Assembly: GCA_051001215.1 (NCBI GenBank)
Contig: JBPCNP010000058.1
Coordinates: 1-5,855 of the forward strand
Direction of reading: 5' to 3'
From: DATAQC01 sp051001215
GTDB taxonomy: Bacteria; Actinomycetota; Acidimicrobiia; Acidimicrobiales; AC-14
Length of the DNA: 5,855 nt
Shown here: positions 1-5,611 of the stretch, piece after piece
Position numbering within the stretch: the stretch's first letter is position 1
Layout of the letters: every line of letters begins with the position of its first letter
Translations under genes and position numbers: made by a program
The notes under the pieces: model-generated
What the model was told of the DNA's origin: nothing
Databases searched by the model: none
Seen by the model: the letters and a program-made list of their open reading frames with translations, nothing else

Positions 1-170
1 CATCGAGAAGGTGCCCTCCGATTCGGGGTTATGGCTGGATTCGCAACCGCCATTGTCCCTGGTCAGGGGGCACTTCTACGTGATGCTCAGTCCGTCAGGA
101 TGACGCCGATCGGTGGATCCGGGCTTAGCTTAGGACGTCCTCACCCCTGGCTCCCTGGAGGACCGCCAAC
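1..170. other. Region upstream of the PadR operon, no confident gene
   Basis: No gene is supported here. On the plus strand one frame is open from base 2 to a TGA at 101-103 and ends in the residues SLVRGHFYVMLSPSG. It could be the tail of a gene entering from the left, but 33 codons are too few to judge and I recognise no family. Another plus frame stays open from base 1 to the TAG at 199-201 and runs through the promoter, so it is probably chance. A 10-bp palindrome (132-141) is listed separately. I see no tRNA, terminator or repeat. Confidence 0.4.
132..141. promoter_or_regulatory. 10-bp palindrome upstream of the PadR promoter
   Basis: AGGACGTCCT is a perfect 10-bp palindrome whose end lies 29 bp upstream of the proposed -35 hexamer. 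Its position would suit binding of an activator or repressor dimer. Nothing ties it to a known regulator, and a single 10-bp palindrome can arise by chance, so this is only a candidate site. Confidence 0.2.
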
Positions 171-199
171 TTGCCAGACCGACAGCCCCTATGTAGACT
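171..199 (+). promoter_or_regulatory. Sigma70-type promoter of the PadR operon, leaderless
   Basis: The -35 hexamer TTGCCA (171-176) matches the TTGACA consensus at five of six positions. It is followed by exactly 17 bp and then TAGACT (194-199), which fits the actinobacterial TAnnnT -10 pattern. Transcription would be expected to start about 7 bases past the -10, which falls on or next to the ATG at 207. The mRNA would then be leaderless, as is common in actinobacteria, and this agrees with the absence of a Shine-Dalgarno sequence before that ATG. It also argues that the TTG at 171 is promoter sequence and not a start codon. Confidence 0.65.
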
Positions 200-205
200 A
201 GCTAC
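193..205. promoter_or_regulatory. Candidate operator overlapping the -10 box
   Basis: GTAG, five bases, then CTAC forms a short inverted repeat that spans the -10 hexamer and reaches the bases just before the ATG. PadR-family repressors usually bind dyads overlapping their own promoters (known family behaviour), so autoregulation at this site is a reasonable inference. The 4-bp arms are short, and the site does not match the ATGT-N8-ACAT pattern described for some PadR proteins. Confidence 0.3.
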
Positions 206-206
206 C

Positions 207-497
207 ATGCGCGTGACCGGACCGCTGCTCAAGGTGCTCGGCGTCTTTGTCTCGAAGCCGGGCGAAGAGGTTTACGGACTTGAGCTTGTTCGTACCACCG
301 GGCTTAAGTCTGGGACCCTTTATCCGTTACTGGATCGTTTGGAGACTGCCGGACTCGTCACTAGCCGCTGGGAAGACGCCAATCCGTCCAGCCAAGGTCG
401 ACCACGTCGCAGGTTCTATTCCTTAAATGGGTACGGAGTGCACGAGGCCCGGCAGATTCTGATTGAGCACGGTGCGGGGATGTGGTCGTGGACTTGA
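207..497 (+). CDS. PadR-family winged-helix transcriptional regulator
   Basis: A 96-residue protein made almost entirely of a PadR winged helix-turn-helix domain. A first helix (MRVTGPLLKVLGVF) is followed by a short spacer (KPGEEVYGLELVRTTG). The recognition-helix region about residues 34-52 (KSGTLYPLLDRLETAGLV) carries the hallmark GTLYPxLxRLExxGLV pattern, and the wing is GRPRRRFYSLN (residues 64-74). It is as short as stand-alone small PadR proteins and lacks the C-terminal dimerisation helices of the longer class. PadR proteins are usually cytoplasmic repressors that control membrane or efflux genes beside them, or themselves. I chose the ATG at 207 because a promoter leads straight to it. 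An in-frame TTG at 171 overlaps the -35 box and would add only an unconserved tail (MPDRQPLCRLAT). The next gene overlaps its 3' end, so the two are probably co-transcribed and translationally coupled. Codon use is less G/C-biased than in the exporter gene. The family call is firm; the target and ligand are unknown. Confidence 0.88.
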   Translation: MRVTGPLLKVLGVFVSKPGEEVYGLELVRTTGLKSGTLYPLLDRLETAGLVTSRWEDANPSSQGRPRRRFYSLNGYGVHEARQILIEHGAGMWSWT

Positions 498-979
498 CCG
501 AGCGCTTTCTAGGTTCGTGGCCATACTGGCCCCTACTTCTTCCATTAGGTGCCCTTGGAGCCGTCGCGCTGGCGCTGGGTCGATGCGCGGTCGCCGAAAT
601 GGTCGTCCGCCTCGCCGCTCGGCTATATGGGACCACACCCGAACTTCAAGCCGAGAAGAGGGAGGAGTGGCTGCGCACGGTTCAGGACATGCGTCCCTCC
701 GAGCGACCGGCCCATGCCGGATCGCTGCTGTGGATCGCTGTCGCAAGCGCCCCCATCCGGGCTAAGTCGCGATTCTTGTATCTCAAGGGGTTCAGCGGAG
801 GGATAGCGCGCGCAGTGGAGATTTCAGCGCAAGTTTGTGGAGAGCCGATCGGGCGCTTCAGTAAGGGACTCTGCCAAATGAAGGTCTTTTTGGCTTACGG
901 GATCAATGAACGCAGAGGCGACGATCTATCACGCCGGCTTATTTTTAAGTACTTGTTTGCGGACGAGAAGCACAAGTAG
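488..979 (+). CDS. Hypothetical membrane-anchored protein, partner of PadR
   Basis: A 163-residue protein I do not recognise by name. One clear hydrophobic segment lies near the N-terminus (about residues 11-32, WPYWPLLLPLGALGAVALAL) and is probably a membrane anchor. A charged region follows (ELQAEKREEWLRTVQDM), then a weaker hydrophobic patch (LLWIAVASAP) and a basic C-terminal half. The R-x-REEWL region recalls the ReEWlaeL-type motif of small membrane proteins found next to PadR regulators in actinobacteria, but that is a resemblance only. The start is one of two in-frame GTGs. GTG 488 has a GGGGA ribosome-binding sequence (476-480) with a 7-base gap, while GTG 482 is one base away from it, so I prefer 488. 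The gene overlaps the PadR stop (495-497) by 10 bases, which suggests coupled translation. PadR may regulate it or sense through it, but no function is assigned. Confidence 0.75.
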   Translation: MDLTERFLGSWPYWPLLLPLGALGAVALALGRCAVAEMVVRLAARLYGTTPELQAEKREEWLRTVQDMRPSERPAHAGSLLWIAVASAPIRAKSRFLYLKGFSGGIARAVEISAQVCGEPIGRFSKGLCQMKVFLAYGINERRGDDLSRRLIFKYLFADEKHK

Positions 980-1267
980 TGGCCGAGAATACCAACGGAC
1001 CGAGATGCCGAGTCTAAGACCGCAGTCGGTTCGCTTGGTGGCGCGCTCTCGTAGGGGCACGCCTCCTTCAGCTGCCATGTAACCCGCCGTTGCGCATCTC
1101 TTCACTTGAATTGCAACGAATCTCGTCGGGGGCCCAGGCTGGCCCTGGGCGGGTTCGAGGGCTGCCTTGGGGCAGACCACCGACATGGCGAACCTGATGG
1201 CACTGTGCTCTCGGACAATCATCGGCTTCACCACCGCCGCCATCACGGCATTGAGGGAATGCCGGAA
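980..1267. other. Gene-poor region between convergent genes
   Basis: This stretch lies between the stop of the PadR-linked gene (plus strand) and the small open frame after the exporter (minus strand). Several open frames of 60-105 codons cross it on both strands, but none shows a recognisable domain or a good ribosome-binding site. The least poor is a plus-strand frame with an ATG at 1185 that runs through 1298 and reads MANLMALCSRTIIGFTTAAI and onward for 37 codons. It has no proper Shine-Dalgarno and resembles nothing I know. The region holds one strong hairpin (1132-1150) and may contain decayed coding sequence. Confidence 0.4.
1132..1150. terminator. Strong hairpin, possible terminator of the PadR operon
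   Basis: GCCCAGG, a 5-base loop (CTGGC) and CCTGGGC form a perfect 7-bp stem with six G/C pairs. A further CTCG/CGAG pairing (1122-1125 with 1156-1159) could extend it after small internal loops. It lies 153 bases past the stop of the PadR-linked gene. There is no T-tract on either side, so a classical intrinsic terminator is not shown. Many actinobacterial terminators lack one, so the call is tentative. Confidence 0.3.
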
Positions 1268-1354
1268 TCACGCCGGCGAGCGCCCGTCATGGCGATGAGG
1301 GCAGCGACCGACGGATGACGACGAGAAATCCGACGGGGAGTCTTCGTCGGTCAT
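1268..1354 (-). pseudogene. 28-codon open frame overlapping the exporter stop (ATGA)
   Basis: An ATG at 1354-1352 overlaps the exporter stop TGA (1353-1351) as ATGA, the classic arrangement of translationally coupled genes. The frame reads MTDEDSPSDFSSSSVG, a sequence typical of an actinobacterial N-terminus, then RCPHRHDGRSPA, and stops at 1268. The first dozen residues look natural and the rest does not, as if a downstream gene had been cut off soon after its start by a rearrangement or frameshift. It has no Shine-Dalgarno. It may equally be chance sequence after the exporter, and a hairpin (1330-1350) lies within it. Confidence 0.28.
1330..1350 (-). terminator. Hairpin directly after the exporter stop codon
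   Basis: CCGACG (1330-1335) and CGTCGG (1345-1350) pair perfectly around a 9-base loop. The structure begins at the base right after the exporter stop. Read on the minus strand it is followed by ATTTCTCG, a weak T-rich stretch. Position and form suit a transcription terminator for the DUF971-exporter unit. If the overlapping 28-codon frame were a real gene this hairpin would lie inside its start, so the two readings compete. Confidence 0.4.
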
Positions 1355-4300
1355 GGTGACGGTGGGCCTGTTCGCTGCACCGTCACCGAGGCGCCTCTTT
1401 CGAAAGCGTGCCACATGGCTGCGTAGCGGCCACCCAGCGCAAGCAGCTCGTCGTGGGAGCCCTGCTCGGCCACCCGGCCGCCGTCGATGACCACGATGCG
1501 GTCAGCGCCCATGGCCGTCTGCAGGCGGTGTGCGATCAGCAGGCTCGTCCGCCCGGTGGCCACCAGGCGCATGGCCTGCACCACCCGGGCCTCGCTGGCC
1601 AGGTCGAGCGTGGAGGTGGCCTCGTCGAGCAGCAGGATGGCGGGGTCGACCAGCCGGGCCCGGGCCAGGGCGATGAGCTGGCGCTGGCCCGACGACAGCG
1701 AGCGGCCGCGCTCGGTGACCCGGTGGTGGTAGCCCCCGGCTGCGGCAATGAAGTCGTGAGCACCCACGGCCCTCGCCGCGGCCTCGACATCGGCGTCGGT
1801 GGCCTCCGGGCGCCCGTAGGCGATGTTGTCGCGCAGCGACCCCGAGAACAGGAACGGCTCCTGGGGGACATACCCGAGCTGACGGCGGAACGCCCCCAGG
1901 TCGAGATCGGTGAGCGGGTGCCCGTCGATGAGCACCTGTCCTCCGGTGGGGTCGTAGAAGCGGGCGATCAGCTTCAGCACCGTGGACTTGCCCGCGCCGG
2001 TCTCGCCCACCAGGGCCACCGACTCCCCGACACCGATGTCGAGATCGATCCCGTCGAGGGCGTCGGCCTGGGCCTCCGGGTAGCGGAAACGCACACCGGC
2101 CAGGCGGATCGCCCCCTTCAACCGGCCAGGGCCCACTGCTTCGACGGCGTCGGCCACGGTCGGCTCGATGGCCAGCAGCTCGCCGATCTTGGCCAACGAC
2201 GCCCGGGCCTGCTGGTAGGTGTCGAAGACCTGTGACAGTTGCTGGATGGGCGAGAACAACAGGTCGAGGTAGAGCAGGAAGGCGATGAGCTCCCCGGCCG
2301 TCAGGCCCCCGCCACCCACGAGTTGGGCACCCACGCCGAGGACGACGGCCGCGGCCACCTCCGACAGCATCTCGACGAACGGGAAGTAGGTGGCCACGAG
2401 CCGCTGGGCCCGCATGCGGGCGTCCAGGTGGCCCTGGGCGTCACGGCGGAAGTCGTCGATGTTGCGCTCCTGGCGACCGTAGGCCTGGGCCACTCGGACG
2501 CCCGACACGCTCTCCTGAAGGTTGGCGTTGACAGTGGCGATGCGCTCCCGCGCCGTGCCGTAGGCGCGGTCAGAGCGACGCCTGAACCAGATGGTCGCCG
2601 CCACCAGGGGCACGAGCACGGTACAGGTGGCCAGCCACAGCTCGAGGTTCATGGCGATGAGGACCACGGCCACCCCGACGAGGGTCAGCACGGCGACGAC
2701 CCCGGTGATGAGGCCGTTCTGGAGCAGGGTCGACAGCGCCTCCACGTCGGTGGTCATGCGGGTCATGATCCGCCCCGCCATCTCCCTTTCGTAGTAATCG
2801 ATCCCCAGGCGCTGGAGGTGGGCGAAGATGCGGACCCGCAGGGCGAACAGGAGGCGCTCGGCGGTGCGCCCGGTGTAGCGCTGGAGGGCCCAGACGTCGG
2901 CCCAATCGGCCAGCACCACGGCCGCGAACGCCGCCGTCGCCAGCCACAGGCCGCCCTGGGACCTGGCCACCACGCCCCGGTCGATGCCGGCGCTCACGAG
3001 GGCGGGTCCGGCGAGGGTGGCCAGGGTGTCGAGCACGACGAGGATCAGGCCGCCGGCGAGCGGCCACCGGTAGGGGCGCAGGAACCGCCCGAGGGTGAAC
3101 CCCGGATCGGGCATCGACTCGTGGACGACGTCGACGGCGGGACGGTCGACCGGTGGGGGCAGAGCGGCCACGGCCTCCAACAGGTCGGGGGTCGGCGCCA
3201 TGGCCATGCCGTCACCGCCGCGGCCCATCCCCATCCCTCCCCCGCCGAACCCGCCCCCGCCTGTCGCCGGGACCAGCGTGCGAAGCGACACGGCCAGGCC
3301 CGAGTCGTAGGGGCGGGCCCAGGCCGACGCCGTCACCCCGCCGGTGTCGGTGCCGGTGGCCGGGCCGGGCCCACCGGCCTCGGCCCCCGTCGGGGTATCG
3401 GCTGCCGGCGCGTCGCCGCCGGCAGGGCTGTCGGTGTCGGTGGCCGGCTCGTCCAGGCCCGTCCCGGGACCGGCCAACAACAGGCGGTACAGCCGGCACC
3501 GGGAGAGGAGCTCGTCGTGGGTACCAGTATCCACGACCGTCCCCCGGTCGATCACCGCGATGCGGTCGGCCAGGCGCAACGTCGAACGGCGATGGGCCAC
3601 CAGCAGGGTGGTGCGACCTTCCATCAAGCGACGGAGGGTGGCGTGGATCTCCTCCTCGACCCGGGAGTCGATGGCTGAGGTGGCATCGTCGAGCACGAGG
3701 ACCCGGGGGTCGGTGAGCAGCGCCCGGGCCAGGGCCAGGCGCTGGCGCTGGCCGCCCGACAGGGTCAGGCCCCCCTCGCCCAGCCGGGACTCGTACCCGG
3801 CGGGAAGGGCGGAGATGAACTCGTGGGCCTCGGCAGCCTTCGCGGCGGCGACCACGTCGTCGATGGTGGCATCGGGACGGCCGTAGGCGATGTTGGCCCG
3901 CGCCGTGTCCGAGAACAGGAACGACTCCTCGAACACCACCCCGATCTGCCGGCGCAGGGATTCGAAGGTCACGTCGCGCACATCGACACCGTCAATGCTC
4001 ACGCTCCCGTCCTGCACCTCGTAGAAGCGGGGCAGGAGCAGCGAGATGGTGGACTTGCCCGACCCCGACGGTCCCACCAGGGCCATCGTCTCGCCTGCCC
4101 GGACCCGCAGGTCGAAGTTGGCCAGGACGGGCTCCGAGCGCAGGTACCCGAAGGTCACACCGTCGAAGACCACCTCGCCGGTGACCGGGCCCAAGGGCTC
4201 GGCGTCGGGCCGTTCGACGACGACGGGCGTGGAGTCGAGCAGCTCGAAGATCCGCTCCGCGCCGGCTCGGGCCTGCTGGGCCACCACGGTCAGGGCCGAC

Positions 4301-5118
4301 AACATGCGCACCGGCGCCACCAGCTCGAGCAGGTAGGACGAGAAGGCCAGCAGGGTGCCGATGCTGAGCCGGTGGTGCAGCGCCAACCACCCGCCCAGCC
4401 CGAGGACGGCGACCTGGCCCAGGGCGGGCACGGCTTGCAGGGCGGAGCCGAAGCGGGCCTGGATGCGCACGGCCCGCAGTCGGGAGGCGAACAGGTCCTC
4501 GGACGTGGCCACCAGGCGGGCCAGCTCGCGCTGCTCCTGGCCGAAGCCCTTCACCACCCGCACCCCCGACACCGCCTCTTCGACCACGTTGGCCACCTCG
4601 GCTGCTCGCTGCTGGGCGTCCCAACTGGCCGGGAAGACGGTGGTGCGCAGGCGCAGGGCCACCACCAGGATGACGGGCACGACGACGAGGGTCACCACGG
4701 TGAGCAGGGGTGACAGGACGGCCATGATCACCAGGGAGACGACGAGCATGACCAGGTTGCCGCTCATCAGCGGGAGGAAGGCCAGTAGGCCCTGGACGAG
4801 ACCGACATCGGAGCCGGCGCGCGACACCAGCTGTCCGGTCTGGAAGTCGTCGTGGCGGGCGAAATCGAGTCGTTGGAGTCGCTCGTAGATGTCGTTGCGG
4901 AGGTCGAACTGGACGGCCAGGGCAACCCTTCCCCCGACGTAGCGGCGTACATGGGCCACCCCGAACCGGAACACCCCGGCGGCCACGAGCAGGACGAGCC
5001 ACGGGGCCAGGGGCTGATGGTTGCCGGAGATCACCTCATCGACGATGACCTTCTCGACGACCGGGGTGAAGGCCGACACGGTGAGGCCGGCGACGGCCGC
5101 ACCGAAGGCCCAGAACAC
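1351..5118 (-). CDS. Fused heterodimer-type ABC exporter (TMD-NBD-TMD-NBD)
   Basis: A 1255-residue single-chain type IV ABC exporter (residue numbers from GTG 5118) that would sit in the cytoplasmic membrane and export a substrate using ATP. TMD1 spans about residues 1-275. NBD1 has Walker A GPSGSGKST (349-357), LSGGQ (453-457), Walker B ending LDD (D477, D478) and H-loop H509. A Gly/Ala/Thr-rich linker (about 551-668) includes a Gly/Met run near 620-640. TMD2 spans about 680-960. NBD2 has Walker A GETGAGKST (1038-1046), Q-loop Q1086, signature LSSGQ (1141-1145), Walker B LLLDE (E1166) and H1197. NBD1 carries E397 where Gln is usual and D478 where the catalytic Glu is usual, and the NBD2 signature is LSSGQ. 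Site 2 (NBD2 Walker motifs plus the NBD1 LSGGQ) is therefore consensus and site 1 is degenerate, as in TM287/288-like heterodimers. The substrate is unknown; drugs or lipids are likely by family. Rv0194 has the same layout. The start is doubtful because conserved sequence continues upstream of 5118. Confidence 0.95.
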   Translation of the reverse strand: MFWAFGAAVAGLTVSAFTPVVEKVIVDEVISGNHQPLAPWLVLLVAAGVFRFGVAHVRRYVGGRVALAVQFDLRNDIYERLQRLDFARHDDFQTGQLVSRAGSDVGLVQGLLAFLPLMSGNLVMLVVSLVIMAVLSPLLTVVTLVVVPVILVVALRLRTTVFPASWDAQQRAAEVANVVEEAVSGVRVVKGFGQEQRELARLVATSEDLFASRLRAVRIQARFGSALQAVPALGQVAVLGLGGWLALHHRLSIGTLLAFSSYLLELVAPVRMLSALTVVAQQARAGAERIFELLDSTPVVVERPDAEPLGPVTGEVVFDGVTFGYLRSEPVLANFDLRVRAGETMALVGPSGSGKSTISLLLPRFYEVQDGSVSIDGVDVRDVTFESLRRQIGVVFEESFLFSDTARANIAYGRPDATIDDVVAAAKAAEAHEFISALPAGYESRLGEGGLTLSGGQRQRLALARALLTDPRVLVLDDATSAIDSRVEEEIHATLRRLMEGRTTLLVAHRRSTLRLADRIAVIDRGTVVDTGTHDELLSRCRLYRLLLAGPGTGLDEPATDTDSPAGGDAPAADTPTGAEAGGPGPATGTDTGGVTASAWARPYDSGLAVSLRTLVPATGGGGFGGGGMGMGRGGDGMAMAPTPDLLEAVAALPPPVDRPAVDVVHESMPDPGFTLGRFLRPYRWPLAGGLILVVLDTLATLAGPALVSAGIDRGVVARSQGGLWLATAAFAAVVLADWADVWALQRYTGRTAERLLFALRVRIFAHLQRLGIDYYEREMAGRIMTRMTTDVEALSTLLQNGLITGVVAVLTLVGVAVVLIAMNLELWLATCTVLVPLVAATIWFRRRSDRAYGTARERIATVNANLQESVSGVRVAQAYGRQERNIDDFRRDAQGHLDARMRAQRLVATYFPFVEMLSEVAAAVVLGVGAQLVGGGGLTAGELIAFLLYLDLLFSPIQQLSQVFDTYQQARASLAKIGELLAIEPTVADAVEAVGPGRLKGAIRLAGVRFRYPEAQADALDGIDLDIGVGESVALVGETGAGKSTVLKLIARFYDPTGGQVLIDGHPLTDLDLGAFRRQLGYVPQEPFLFSGSLRDNIAYGRPEATDADVEAAARAVGAHDFIAAAGGYHHRVTERGRSLSSGQRQLIALARARLVDPAILLLDEATSTLDLASEARVVQAMRLVATGRTSLLIAHRLQTAMGADRIVVIDGGRVAEQGSHDELLALGGRYAAMWHAFERGASVTVQRTGPPSP
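1355..1387. repeat. Perfect 10-bp inverted repeat in the exporter's last codons
   Basis: GGTGACGGTG (1355-1364) and CACCGTCACC (1378-1387) are perfect inverted repeats with a 13-base spacer. They lie within the last 12 codons of the exporter gene, one base from its stop codon. As RNA this is a stable 10-bp stem. Together with the hairpin at 1330-1350 it forms two stem-loops in tandem around the stop codon. It may aid termination or protect the mRNA 3' end, or may serve as a site on DNA. Its perfection is seen; the function is inferred. Confidence 0.5.
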
Positions 5119-5220
5119 GTCGCGGCGATGGGCGCCGAGGTAGGGCCACAGGCGGCGGAGCCAGCCCGCGGCCGGGGCAGCGACCTCGCCGTGGCGTGCG
5201 GTGTCAGAGGGAGAAGTCAG
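5119..5220 (-). other. Probable N-terminal extension of the exporter, CTG start
   Basis: The exporter frame stays open upstream of GTG 5118 as far as the TAG at 5257-5259. The residues just before 5118 read WLRRLWPYLGAHRRD, the typical amphipathic lead-in to the first membrane helix of ABC exporters, so they are very likely translated. No in-frame ATG, GTG or TTG exists in this stretch. The best candidate is CTG at 5220-5218, giving TSPSDTARHGEVAAP after the start residue, a natural-looking actinobacterial N-terminus. A CGGGG lies about 9 bases before it and a GAGGA (5240-5236) about 15 bases before it; neither is ideal. GTG 5118 has no Shine-Dalgarno. A base error (ATG read as CTG) is an alternative. 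Confidence 0.6.
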
Positions 5221-5256
5221 CCGGCGTGGCCCCGTTCCTCGAGCAGGACAGGACGC

Positions 5257-5583
5257 CTACCGTCCGTCCGCGTCGGCGCCGCACGCCTCGCACGGGCACC
5301 AGGATCGCAACGTGGGCCAGGTGTAGATGCCGGTGGTATGACCGTCGTTCCAGTGCACATTGAGGCCCCAGTTTCCCACCTGTTCGGCGGTTTCGATGCG
5401 GAGTGGGGAGGGAGCACCCGGCCTCGGCCACGCCGTCCCATCCGCCTGACGGATGCCCCGGCACTGGGCGCACGGGCAGTTCATGCGTAGCTCTTCGAGG
5501 CCGAACCGGCTGACGTGTCCGTCGTCCCAGGTGACGGTGATGCCACTGGTGCGCTCGACGTCGACGGTGAGAGGATCGGCCAC
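5257..5583 (-). CDS. DUF971 (GBBH-like N-terminal domain) protein
   Basis: A 108-residue protein made up of one DUF971 domain, the fold also found at the N-terminus of gamma-butyrobetaine hydroxylase, where Cys and His residues bind zinc. The first half shows TWDDGHVSRFGLEELRMNCP followed by CAQC. The second half repeats the theme with HWNDGHTTGIYTWPTLRSWC followed by PCEAC. Both W-x-DGH motifs and both CxCxxC clusters are present, so metal binding is likely (inference). The family has no settled role; in other bacteria it is sometimes linked to Mrp/ApbC-type iron-sulfur proteins. The frame is open up to 5796, but the upstream residues look random. I chose GTG 5583 (VADPLTVDV) because a TAnnnT box (TACTGT, 5596-5591) lies 7 bases before it, suggesting a leaderless start. 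GTG 5592 is nearly as likely. The exporter follows on the same strand and in the same frame, so they probably form an operon. Confidence 0.82.
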   Translation of the reverse strand: MADPLTVDVERTSGITVTWDDGHVSRFGLEELRMNCPCAQCRGIRQADGTAWPRPGAPSPLRIETAEQVGNWGLNVHWNDGHTTGIYTWPTLRSWCPCEACGADADGR

Positions 5584-5590
5584 GGTCCGC

Positions 5591-5596
5591 ACAGTA
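5591..5596 (-). promoter_or_regulatory. Weak -10 candidate for the DUF971 gene
   Basis: Read on the minus strand, TACTGT fits TAnnnT and lies 7 bases before GTG 5583, the spacing expected for a leaderless start. The sequence about 17 bases further upstream (GCGGCC) is not like a -35 box. The evidence is much weaker than for the PadR promoter. Confidence 0.25.
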
Positions 5597-5611
5597 GGGC
5601 ACCATGATGCG

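Noticed and set aside
171..206. TTG at 171 as the PadR start
   Set aside because: It coincides with a -35 hexamer, has no ribosome-binding site, and adds residues outside the PadR domain.
929..1246. 105-codon minus-strand open frame across the intergenic region
   Set aside because: It overlaps the end of the PadR-linked gene, shows no domain or ribosome-binding site, and other frames here are similarly open.
1408..2235. 275-codon plus-strand open frame
   Set aside because: Antisense of NBD2; the exporter motifs on the opposite strand are unambiguous.
2239..3678. 479-codon plus-strand open frame
   Set aside because: It is the antisense shadow of the exporter. Its translation is His/Gly/Gln-rich with no domain, the usual result of reading a G/C-rich gene backwards.
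3823..4713. 296-codon plus-strand open frame
   Set aside because: Antisense of exporter NBD1 and TMD1; low-complexity translation without recognisable motifs.
3992..5002. 336-codon minus-strand open frame in another frame
   Set aside because: Arg/Pro/Gly-rich out-of-frame shadow of the exporter on the same strand.
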